Assembly (NCBI RefSeq): GCF_021646545.1
Contig: NZ_JAKIRP010000014.1
Span: 62,001 to 126,000 of the forward strand
DNA length: 64,000 nucleotides
Reading direction: 5' to 3'
Source: Chitinophaga filiformis
GTDB taxonomy: Bacteria > Bacteroidota > Bacteroidia > Chitinophagales > Chitinophagaceae
Shown here piece by piece: positions 26,668 to 34,101 of this stretch. The translations under genes were made by a program, and so were the position numbers. A model generated the notes under the pieces. The model ran no database searches and was not told the DNA's origin. It was given only the letters and a program-made list of their open reading frames with translations. How positions within the stretch are numbered: the stretch's first letter is position 1; each line of letters starts with the position of its first letter.

Positions 26668-26708
26668 AAAAGGGTGCGTCATTTCTATGATGCACCCTTT
26701 CCTTTTTT
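26668..26708. terminator. Intrinsic terminator after glutamine synthetase
   Basis: AAAGGGTGCGTCAT pairs with ATGATGCACCCTTT across a short loop, with one mismatch. CCTTTTTT follows on the plus strand and AAAA precedes it, so it can serve both the synthetase and the convergent HmuY-family gene ending at 26732. Confidence 0.88.
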
Positions 26709-26731
26709 CAGGCGGCTACCCTGGTACAGGA

Positions 26732-27493
26732 CTAGTTAAGTCTCTTGTAACGGAATTTGAAGAAAGGATAGTTATTAGCCTGTACAGTACTGTTTGGCGT
26801 ACCGTTTGAATACAGGTCCTGTAACTGTACTTTGTATTTCACACCTGCATCGGTAGTTACGATCAGGGTTACTTCCACACCCCATTCAGCGATAGGATAT
26901 ACAATGTGATTTACCACATCATAGTTATACCATCCCGGATGAGCAGTGTTGATAGTTGTATTGCCGGAAGGAGGAGCCATCAGGATACGGTTGTAACCGA
27001 ATACGGATACAGTAGTACCTACAGTGCTGGCAGTCACATTAGCAAAGGAGGTTGAAGCGGTATATTGTAAAGTATAACCGGATGGCACTCTGATATCAGC
27101 ATTGGCAGTACCGTTGAAGATCAGATCATAACCATCGCAGCCGCCATCATTGTCAGCAAGGCTGTAATAATAAGTAGAATGAGCAACATGCGGAGGATTG
27201 CCGGTTGTACCCTGTACGCCCTGGAAGAAGTTCGCCACATTATACACACCGCTGGCATCCAGTGTTACAGTACCATAAGTACTATCGCAGTTGAAAGAAA
27301 CTGTCTGGCCGGTGCCGGGATTAGTTGCAGCAATAGTCTGGTCAGCACCTGTCAGTGAAGGTACTGCCTGGTCGCCTTCCTTCTGGCAGGAAGAGAAAAT
27401 GGCTACTGATACCAGCGCCATTGCAACCAGCGAACGAGAAATATTTTTTGTAGTTTTGACTGCTGATTTGGGGGCAGTGTCTAAGATTTTCAT
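26732..27493 (-). CDS. HmuY-family heme-binding-like lipoprotein (copy 4)
   Basis: A 253-residue lipoprotein with an extended N-terminus before a lipobox (VSVAIFSSC). The mature part shows HmuY features: a YYYSLADNDGG strand, a repeated 'C-D' segment (NDGGCDGYDLIFNGTA), and the terminal pattern TLIVTTDAGVKYKVQLQDLYSNGT...YPFFKFRYKRLN found at the end of HmuY domains. It is the most divergent of the four family members here, and the resemblance is partial. It is last in the heme operon, separated from the preceding gene by 120 bp with two tandem hairpins, so its expression may be partly uncoupled. Confidence 0.65.
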   Translation of the reverse strand: MKILDTAPKSAVKTTKNISRSLVAMALVSVAIFSSCQKEGDQAVPSLTGADQTIAATNPGTGQTVSFNCDSTYGTVTLDASGVYNVANFFQGVQGTTGNPPHVAHSTYYYSLADNDGGCDGYDLIFNGTANADIRVPSGYTLQYTASTSFANVTASTVGTTVSVFGYNRILMAPPSGNTTINTAHPGWYNYDVVNHIVYPIAEWGVEVTLIVTTDAGVKYKVQLQDLYSNGTPNSTVQANNYPFFKFRYKRLN

Positions 27494-27531
27494 TTTTAGA
27501 GTTTTAAAATGTTAAGGATAAGATATTTGTT

Positions 27532-27572
27532 CCCGGATCTTCCGGGAGCCGGACAGTTCCAGTGTCCGGCTC
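27532..27572 (-). terminator. Tandem hairpins inside the heme operon
   Basis: GAGCCGGACA (the first G shared with the second hairpin) pairs perfectly with TGTCCGGCTC (27563-27572) over seven bases. Next to it CCCGGA (27532-27537) pairs with TCCGGG (27541-27546) over three. No strong T-tract follows on the minus strand. They may be a partial terminator or an RNA-processing and stability element before the last gene. Confidence 0.6.
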
Positions 27573-27613
27573 TCTTCATTTCCAGGACGGCAGCCGCCGT
27601 GAACAATGCTTAT

Positions 27614-28573
27614 TTATTCTGTAATGATCAGAACCGGGTTTATTGTTCCTGCACGCAGGTATACCGTCGCTCCCAGATAGTTCCGGAACGCCGCATGTAA
27701 AAGATTATAGTTTCCCGGCGGAAAATCGGCCGGTATACGATAAGTAACACTCGTCAGATCAAACTCCACCAGCTCCAGGTTATAATACGTCTGACCGCCG
27801 GTCAGCCTGGCCCTTCCGGCCACCATTCCTCTCATATTCGCGCCGCTGAGTGTAAAGGTTCCTCCCCTTTTTAATGTGATGGCCGTTGTTACTCCCTCAA
27901 CAGTGGGGAAAGGATAAATGATCTTCACATAATCCCTTTCACTGGTAAGCGTCTGCGCACCACTCACTATCTTCAGCTTATAACTTCCCGTATCCACCGC
28001 AGGCGTAGCGATATTGAGTGAATATTCATTGGCGCCCAGTTCCGTAAAACTGTTGATCACACACCTGGTCTCTGCCCCTGATGCCGTTACGAGGTAAGCG
28101 GCCGTGAATGTGGTATCCGGTATCACATAAGTAATGCCGCCAATGTCTGTGGTAGCATCCAGCCTTCCCACTACATCTGTTTCGTCATTGATCAGCAGGT
28201 CCGGCTGATTGACCACCACACGTAGCTTATAGGTAGCCTTAGCGCCTGTTTCTGCTGTAACTACGTAAGACACGCTGTCTTTTAAAGCTACCCCTACTCC
28301 CGATGCCGGCGATACCGCTGCACGTTCAGAGATAGAGATCAATGGTGCAATGGAATCGGGCAGCGGATGGTCGAAAGGCCAGTACAGTATAATACTGCCA
28401 TTGCTGATAGCAGCAGGGATCGTGTCTCCAACACCTGCTACCACCTGGAAGGTCCTGAGCTCATTGTAAGGAGAAGGCGCCTGCACGGTTTCCTTACTAC
28501 AGGCGCCTATGGTCAGCCATAGCAGTAAAGCTGCGGCCGTTAGTTGCATGGTAGGTATATTGAAAAGTTTCAT
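27614..28573 (-). CDS. DUF5018-like surface lipoprotein (copy 2)
   Basis: A 319-residue protein with a lipoprotein signal (LLLWLTIGAC). The first domain has the pattern NGSIILYWPFDHPLP...APLISISERAAVSPASGVGV...VSYVVTAETGAKATYKLRVV, typical of the DUF5018-type Ig-like fold in Bacteroidota lipoproteins. The C-terminal part (VTTAITLKRGGTFTLSGANMRG) resembles an IPT/TIG-like beta-sandwich. The gene upstream (28607) has the same two-part organisation, so the pair are paralogues. Both lie inside the heme-acquisition operon, between HmuY-family genes. A role as surface-exposed accessory subunits of the receptors is inference; no heme ligand is evident. Confidence 0.65.
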   Translation of the reverse strand: MKLFNIPTMQLTAAALLLWLTIGACSKETVQAPSPYNELRTFQVVAGVGDTIPAAISNGSIILYWPFDHPLPDSIAPLISISERAAVSPASGVGVALKDSVSYVVTAETGAKATYKLRVVVNQPDLLINDETDVVGRLDATTDIGGITYVIPDTTFTAAYLVTASGAETRCVINSFTELGANEYSLNIATPAVDTGSYKLKIVSGAQTLTSERDYVKIIYPFPTVEGVTTAITLKRGGTFTLSGANMRGMVAGRARLTGGQTYYNLELVEFDLTSVTYRIPADFPPGNYNLLHAAFRNYLGATVYLRAGTINPVLIITE

Positions 28574-28606
28574 GTACGCGTTTTGTTTTAGCTGTTAAAG
28601 GAGCGC

Positions 28607-29326
28607 TTAGAGCGATTGTATCTTTACCGGGTTCTTCATCGTGGCAGAACGGGTGTATGAGGTTACCTTAATCCGGTATAAACCTGCCGGCACCTGCTCT
28701 GCAGAAGGTACGGTAGCTCCTATCCTCGTTGTGTAGTTGTCGCCGTTCACCGCCGTGTACACAACATTGCCCTGCTCATTCAGATAACTGATGGTAGAGA
28801 AGATACCCAGCAGCTCCTGCTGCGGAATAAAATTCTTACCGGTAATATCAAAGAAGTTGAATTCAAAAGTAGCAGGCTTGCTGTGGTATAATACCGTTGG
28901 ATTAGCCGGGTCGGGCGACAGCTCATCCAGCGTAATGTCTGGCTGCTGGGTGGTGAGCAGTAATTTATAGGTTGCCTTGCTCCCATCTTTTCCGGTCACT
29001 ATATATTCAATATTCACTCCTTCGGTCAGCTTCTTCGTAATGCTGTCTATCAGCACGCCGCTGGCAGGACTTACAGTTGCGCCCTCAGAAACGGTGATTT
29101 CAGGCTGTATAGTGGTCAGATAGTAATAGTATGGAAGAATGACGGTGATCGTACCTTTATCGTCATTTACAGCCCCATATACAAGCTCTTCCGGCACATT
29201 GGTGATCTTGTAGGAAAGTATCCTGTTGGAAGCCTGGGCCGGCACTTCAATTGTTTCCGTTTCTTTACAGGCGGCCGCCAGCATTATTGCCGGTAGCGCC
29301 TGCAGTAGCAGGTGTTTGATCTTCAT
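28607..29326 (-). CDS. DUF5018-like surface lipoprotein (copy 1)
   Basis: A 239-residue lipoprotein (ALPAIMLAAAC). It shares with the next gene the core ILSYKI...GTITVILPYYYYLTTIQPEITVSEGATVSPASGVLIDS...IEYIVTGKDGSKATYKLLL, followed by QPDI and a second beta-rich region with FFDITGKNFIPQQELLGIF. The second domain looks like an abbreviated IPT/TIG fold. Spacing to its neighbours is 23 and 34 bp, as expected in an operon. Function unknown; context points to the cell surface and heme or iron capture. Confidence 0.65.
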   Translation of the reverse strand: MKIKHLLLQALPAIMLAAACKETETIEVPAQASNRILSYKITNVPEELVYGAVNDDKGTITVILPYYYYLTTIQPEITVSEGATVSPASGVLIDSITKKLTEGVNIEYIVTGKDGSKATYKLLLTTQQPDITLDELSPDPANPTVLYHSKPATFEFNFFDITGKNFIPQQELLGIFSTISYLNEQGNVVYTAVNGDNYTTRIGATVPSAEQVPAGLYRIKVTSYTRSATMKNPVKIQSL

Positions 29327-29348
29327 TGCGGGTATATATTGAGAATGA

Positions 29349-30134
29349 TTATTTCAGGTCCAGCTGTTTGCTGCCATCTTTCTGAATGGCGTACTTAAAC
29401 GTCACAAAGCCTGGCTTGTTCGAGCGTGTAGGTAGGTCTGGTGCTCCCTTGTAAATACTATAGATCACCATCTTGGCGTAATGTCCCTTCGCCGTTTTTA
29501 TAATCAGCGTACGCGGCATACTATAGCAGATATGCGCTACACTGTCCGGATTCGCATCCGGGAACTGTAAACCGTAAAAGTCGTAAAAAGCCCATCCGTC
29601 TGTACTCGGACCAAAGTAATCCAGCCCGATACCATCGTTAGTAAGCAACTGATCGTCGCTGACCGGTACCGTTTTCACATGCGCAAATGCACTGTCGAAC
29701 AGCCGGCGGGCAGGAATAGCCTTGAACGGCTTCTGCGGACCAACATAATACTCCGCATCGATGGCAGCATCTTTCACCAGGTAGATCCCTCCCACTCCAG
29801 GCCCGCCGTAACCAGGCGAATACTTTGCCTTTCCGTTATTGATAAGGATAGTACTGTTGTATGTACCCGTGAAGGCAATATCCCAGTTGGCCGTCTGTAC
29901 CTGCGATGCCGGAATGGTCTTCTGATCTTCCAGGCTATAGTAGAATGCTTTTGCAGCAGCGCCGGAAGTAGCGTTGGTATCAGCAGCAAGGTTCACCATG
30001 GTGTATACGCCTGTCTTTACATCCACGGTGGCTGTGTCTTCCGGAGGATTTACATCCGGTGTATCAGTATCACTTTTAGAGCAGGCGATGGCAAACATGG
30101 CCAGGGCCACGCATAAGAGATTGGTCTTTTGCAT
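29349..30134 (-). CDS. hmuY: HmuY-family heme-binding-like lipoprotein (copy 3)
   Basis: A 261-residue lipoprotein (LCVALAMFAIAC). The HmuY domain is clear: a GVYTMVNLAADTNAT strand, FYYSLEDQKTIPASQVQTANWDIAFTGTYNSTILINNG (the 'WDIAF' hallmark), SPGYGGPGVGG, GWAFYDF, RTLIIKTAKGHYAKMVIYSIYKGAPDL and a terminal VTFKYAIQKDGSKQL. In Porphyromonas, HmuY takes heme from host proteins and passes it to the receptor HmuR. The two heme-ligand His residues known there cannot be placed with confidence here, so the ligand could be another tetrapyrrole or iron complex. It lies 33 bp from copy 2, within the operon. Confidence 0.85.
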   Translation of the reverse strand: MQKTNLLCVALAMFAIACSKSDTDTPDVNPPEDTATVDVKTGVYTMVNLAADTNATSGAAAKAFYYSLEDQKTIPASQVQTANWDIAFTGTYNSTILINNGKAKYSPGYGGPGVGGIYLVKDAAIDAEYYVGPQKPFKAIPARRLFDSAFAHVKTVPVSDDQLLTNDGIGLDYFGPSTDGWAFYDFYGLQFPDANPDSVAHICYSMPRTLIIKTAKGHYAKMVIYSIYKGAPDLPTRSNKPGFVTFKYAIQKDGSKQLDLK

Positions 30135-30167
30135 AGAAGTTTAATGTGCTTAATCAGGTAATTACTT

Positions 30168-30866
30168 TCAGGGCGTTCTCAGGTTACGGCTTCCATCTTC
30201 CTGCAGGTAATAGCGGAAGGTGAAGTAAGGCGCAGGCCAGTACAGGTCTGTCACTGCCGGCGGATTTCCCTGGTATACATTGATCAGTTCCAGCTTGGCG
30301 TATTTCCCATCTGCCGTCATGATGACGAAGGTCCGGTTCCTGATGGGTATCGCCAGATGTGTGGTCAGTGAATAAAAGTACCAACCTGTATTATACACCT
30401 GCGGATAACCATCCCATCCTGCGAACTTCAGATTATGCTCTTTCATGTCCTCGGGCGAGGGTGCTACGGTAACCTTTGAATAAGGAGAATCCACCGCAAC
30501 GATCAGCCCTTTTCCCGGGCCGCCGTATCCGGGCCCATTTGGGTTGCTGCCGTCATTTACATAGACCAGTGCATTGTACACATCCGTAAATGCAATGTCC
30601 CAGCTGGCGCTTTGCCTGTTGGCAGCCGAGCTGTCCCACGATTGCAGCTTGCTTTTCAGTTTAAAATAAAAAGGCTTGAACGGACGCCGCTCCTTCCCTT
30701 CCACGCCATCCGCAACAGAGGCTTCCGTATCGCCAGCCAGGTCGTATATCACTGTGCTGACGCCATCTTCATAGTTCGTCCTGGTGTCTTTATTCTCGTC
30801 CTTCTTACAGGACGCCATGGTTAACAGTATCGTTGTTAACAGACAAATATGGATTGAATGTCGCAT
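30168..30866 (-). CDS. hmuY: HmuY-family heme-binding-like lipoprotein (copy 2)
   Basis: A 232-residue lipoprotein (LLTTILLTMASC). HmuY hallmarks are VIYDLAGDTEASVADG, KPFYFKLKSKLQSWDSSAANRQSASWDIAFTDVYNALVYVNDGS, GPGYGGPGKG, GWYFYSLTTHLAIPI, RTFVIMTADGKYAKLELINVYQGNPP and PYFTFRYYLQEDGSRNL. Its order of motifs matches copy 3 closely, so the two are recent paralogues relative to copies 1 and 4. It starts 11 bp after the stop of the TonB receptor, the tightest spacing in the operon, which suggests this is the receptor's direct partner. Confidence 0.85.
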   Translation of the reverse strand: MRHSIHICLLTTILLTMASCKKDENKDTRTNYEDGVSTVIYDLAGDTEASVADGVEGKERRPFKPFYFKLKSKLQSWDSSAANRQSASWDIAFTDVYNALVYVNDGSNPNGPGYGGPGKGLIVAVDSPYSKVTVAPSPEDMKEHNLKFAGWDGYPQVYNTGWYFYSLTTHLAIPIRNRTFVIMTADGKYAKLELINVYQGNPPAVTDLYWPAPYFTFRYYLQEDGSRNLRTP

Positions 30867-30877
30867 GGTACTATTTA

Positions 30878-33004
30878 TTATTTAAACATCCGCCATTTCA
30901 GTCCGGCCATGAGTATCCGTCCCGGTTGTCCTGGCATCAGCATATCAGTATAATTCATCAGGTTATCCGCTGTTAACTGCACGGATAAATGATCTTTACA
31001 AAATTTCTTTTCGAGTGATGCATATAGCATAGCATACCCCGCTATGAATGTATCGTACCGGTCCAGGAAGCGGTTGTTGTTCGCATCATCATACCCGGCC
31101 TTACTCCTGTAGGTAACGCGGAAGGTAGCGTTGATGCCCCATGGCGCATACTCATAGAATATCCGCATATTGGCCATATGCCTGGACCTGTTTTCAAGAC
31201 CGATGTAGTCACTCACTTTCGATGTAGTTGTTTCACCGGTATTACTGTTCCTCACTTTATTGTAAGGATGGCCTCCTGCACGAATGGAATCCATAATCCC
31301 CCTGTCTTTTGCATACAGCAGCTGGTATCCTCCAGAGATGTCCAGTCCTGTTAAAGGACTTACAGACACACCGGCTTCTATACCCGCAGTATAAGACCTG
31401 TCAAGATTGATATAGGAATAAACAGGCTGATAATTAGTTCTTGTTGCCACCTGCACTGTATTGATGAAGTTGTGCAGGTTATTGTAGAAAACATTCACAT
31501 CCAGCTTTACGGCAGTATGTGGCTGCACGCTGATACCGGCATTGTAAGACACCGATGTTTCCGGTTGTAGCGCAGCATTGATATTTTTTGCCACGGGCCT
31601 CACTTCACTGATCAGGCCTGCGGCCTGCATTTCTGCTAATGTGGTTGCCACCTCTTCTACTCCCAGTACAGTGTAACCCGCCTGTGGATTGGTAAAGACC
31701 TGATAGCGTTTCTTAAAATCAGGCGTTTTATATCCTGTACCGACAGCCGCTTTTAATATGATCCTGTCAGTGATGCTATAGCTGATACCTACACTTGGAT
31801 TTAACCTGCCGCCATAGTAATTGTGATGATCATAACGCAGGCCGGCACGTGTGGTCAGTTTGCTGCATATCTTCCAGTCCCCCTGCAGATATGCATATTC
31901 ACTACGCATATCATTGCCGTTGTGAAATTCTGTATCATCCATCCGCTCCAGGTTGATGCCCGCTCCGCCGGTAAAGGACAGCTTATCGGCAGGCGTATAC
32001 AACACCTGTTCTTCAAAGCGGTGGAAGTATTGTGTAAATTCATTCTCCTTCAGCGTTGCCTGTTTGCCTGTGCTTACATCCTGGCTGGAACTGTAGCGGG
32101 TAAGATAGTATTGGCTATTGAGCCGGAACTTGCCCGTAAAAGCTGACTGCAGCACTGCAGATGCATTCACATCACTTTCACTCAACACATCCTTTGTACT
32201 GTTTTCCATCTGACCAGTGCCATACACTGATTCATTCAGTGAATTACGTAAAGCCCATCTGCCGGAGAGAAACAACTGCTGACTGTTACTGATGCGATAG
32301 CGCAAACGTCCCTGCATACTATAGCTGTCGTATGGTGGTGCAGTAGCCCCTCTGCGCAGATAGCTGTTTACATTATATCCATCCGTATGATAATAGTTGC
32401 CGGACAATGAAAGGGAGGCCTTCTCTTTCGCAAAAGGCATCTCTCCTTCCACTGTGGCATCCTGCGTATTTTGTGAACCGTAGCGCACTATCGCCTGTGC
32501 CTGCGGCGATGTGATCTTCTGCCGCGTAATGATGTTCACCACTCCTCCCAGGGCTTCACTTCCAAATAAGCTGGAAGAAGCGCCCTTCACAATCTCTATC
32601 CGTTCAATGTCTGACACGGTGATACGTGACAGATCAAAGTTCCCCGCATTTCTTCCGATCATCGGTTGTCCGTCTATCAGGATCAGGATATAGTCGGAAC
32701 TGAATCCCTGCATCTGCATCCCTATAGCGCGTGAACCAGCAGCAATGTCATTGACGATGTTGACACCGGTCTGTTCCCGCATTACTTCATCCAGCCGGCG
32801 ACTACCCATCATGTCCAGCGTTTTCCTGGTGATGACCGTTACCGGCATGGCCGCTTTACTGGTGAGCGTTTCCAGGCGTACAGCCTTTACTTCCACTCCG
32901 CGCAGGGCTTTCGCCTTAGTGGCAGTATCAGTCTGTGCCGTGGCCTTATAGGCGCCGGTACACAATAGTATGATAGTAATGCACAGTTCCTTTCCGGTAT
33001 ACAT
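30878..33004 (-). CDS. TonB-dependent heme/iron receptor (HmuR-like), second in operon
   Basis: A 708-residue outer membrane receptor. A signal peptide ends near ATAQ. The plug domain follows with LDEVMREQTGVNIV, GMQMQGFSSDYILILIDGQPMIGRNAGNFDLSRI and IERIEIVKGASSSLFGSEALGGVVNIITR. The C-terminal 560 residues are a beta-barrel ending in LMAGLKWRMFK with a terminal aromatic. There is no carboxypeptidase-like or STN N-terminal extension, unlike SusC-type receptors, so it resembles siderophore, heme or cobalamin receptors. With HmuY-family genes on both sides, heme or a related chelate is the likely substrate. Energy comes from TonB-ExbBD encoded elsewhere. Confidence 0.88.
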   Translation of the reverse strand: MYTGKELCITIILLCTGAYKATAQTDTATKAKALRGVEVKAVRLETLTSKAAMPVTVITRKTLDMMGSRRLDEVMREQTGVNIVNDIAAGSRAIGMQMQGFSSDYILILIDGQPMIGRNAGNFDLSRITVSDIERIEIVKGASSSLFGSEALGGVVNIITRQKITSPQAQAIVRYGSQNTQDATVEGEMPFAKEKASLSLSGNYYHTDGYNVNSYLRRGATAPPYDSYSMQGRLRYRISNSQQLFLSGRWALRNSLNESVYGTGQMENSTKDVLSESDVNASAVLQSAFTGKFRLNSQYYLTRYSSSQDVSTGKQATLKENEFTQYFHRFEEQVLYTPADKLSFTGGAGINLERMDDTEFHNGNDMRSEYAYLQGDWKICSKLTTRAGLRYDHHNYYGGRLNPSVGISYSITDRIILKAAVGTGYKTPDFKKRYQVFTNPQAGYTVLGVEEVATTLAEMQAAGLISEVRPVAKNINAALQPETSVSYNAGISVQPHTAVKLDVNVFYNNLHNFINTVQVATRTNYQPVYSYINLDRSYTAGIEAGVSVSPLTGLDISGGYQLLYAKDRGIMDSIRAGGHPYNKVRNSNTGETTTSKVSDYIGLENRSRHMANMRIFYEYAPWGINATFRVTYRSKAGYDDANNNRFLDRYDTFIAGYAMLYASLEKKFCKDHLSVQLTADNLMNYTDMLMPGQPGRILMAGLKWRMFK

Positions 33005-33037
33005 TGGTTGAAATGCTGGTACGAATAAAAGTTGCTT

Positions 33038-34066
33038 TTAGCTGGCCGATTTCACCAGTTTGTACTCAATAACAGGGTATCCTCTGGTACCTCCGTCATT
33101 CAGACCCATGCTGACGAATTTCAGTTTATAGTAATTGCCATTGGCATCCTTTACGATGTAATAGAAGTTTTTGTAGATACCATTACCTGTCGTAGCTCTC
33201 CAGCTGCTGCCGATAGCATCGCGTGTAGTAACAAAGGTCTGTGCAGCGATATTGTCTGCTGTGAAATTGTTATAGCTTACTATAGTGCTGTCTACCTTTG
33301 CAGCTGTCACACCAGCATACTGGTTGATCACTACAAAGTCAGAGAAGAAGTAAGGAATGGTAGCTGTATAGTAAGCTGCATAAGACCAGGCAATGTCCCA
33401 CTCAGTTTTCTTAGGCTCTACATTTACAGTAGCGCTATTGTCCAGTGAGAAGAAGATAAAGTTGTACTTATTGTCCTTGCTGATATTCACAGATTTGATA
33501 GTCGTCTCTTTCAGCTTTGCATACTGCAAAGTATAACCGTCTCCATTGCGCGTAACAAGGATCTTATACCAGGTAGCAGGATCTGCGGCTGAGGCGTTCT
33601 CTGGTTTCACCAGGTAGACATGATTGGCCGATGCAGTAGCAGATACTTCAGCGATCGCAGTTTTAGTCAGGTCGCCAAATACATCGTCGATCATGCTCAG
33701 TGTACCTGCGCCCTGGCCGATAGCGAGGCTCACACCTGCAGTATCGTCAATGTTTACAGTATTGATATCTGTTTTACTCAGGGCTACAGCGCTCATGGCA
33801 GTAAAGCTATTGAGTATAACACGGTATGATGACCCGCTATAAAAGCCGAGCGACCAGCTGGCACGTGCTCTTGCGGAGGCAGAGTCTGAACTGAAGTCTA
33901 CATAAACGGTATTAGGGGAGCCTGTACCACCGCCGCCATTCAGGGTCAGTTGCGAACCGTCTGAAGGAGGTATTACCACGGTGTTATCCTCGTCTTTACT
34001 ACATGCACTGAATAATCCTGTTCCTATAGCAAGTACGAGAAAAAGTCTGCTTAATTTCATAGCCAT
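33038..34066 (-). CDS. hmuY: HmuY-family heme-binding-like lipoprotein (copy 1, long form)
   Basis: A 342-residue lipoprotein (LGTGLFSAC region; Met3 is an alternative start). The first half has a duplicated-looking strand set, ARASWSLGFYSGSSYRVILNSF. The second half carries KYNFIFFSLDNSATVNVEPKKTEWDIAWSYAAYYTATIPYFFSDFVVINQYAG and YYIVKDANGNYYKLKFVSMGLNDGGTRGYPVIEYKLV, the normal HmuY ending. At about 100 residues longer than copies 2 and 3, it may contain two HmuY-like lobes. It lies 35 bp after the first receptor gene and 33 bp before the second, giving the order receptor-HmuY-receptor-HmuY-HmuY. Confidence 0.82.
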   Translation of the reverse strand: MAMKLSRLFLVLAIGTGLFSACSKDEDNTVVIPPSDGSQLTLNGGGGTGSPNTVYVDFSSDSASARARASWSLGFYSGSSYRVILNSFTAMSAVALSKTDINTVNIDDTAGVSLAIGQGAGTLSMIDDVFGDLTKTAIAEVSATASANHVYLVKPENASAADPATWYKILVTRNGDGYTLQYAKLKETTIKSVNISKDNKYNFIFFSLDNSATVNVEPKKTEWDIAWSYAAYYTATIPYFFSDFVVINQYAGVTAAKVDSTIVSYNNFTADNIAAQTFVTTRDAIGSSWRATTGNGIYKNFYYIVKDANGNYYKLKFVSMGLNDGGTRGYPVIEYKLVKSAS

Positions 34067-34101
34067 CTTTTGTTTTTGTATTGTATTTATTTAATCAATA
34101 A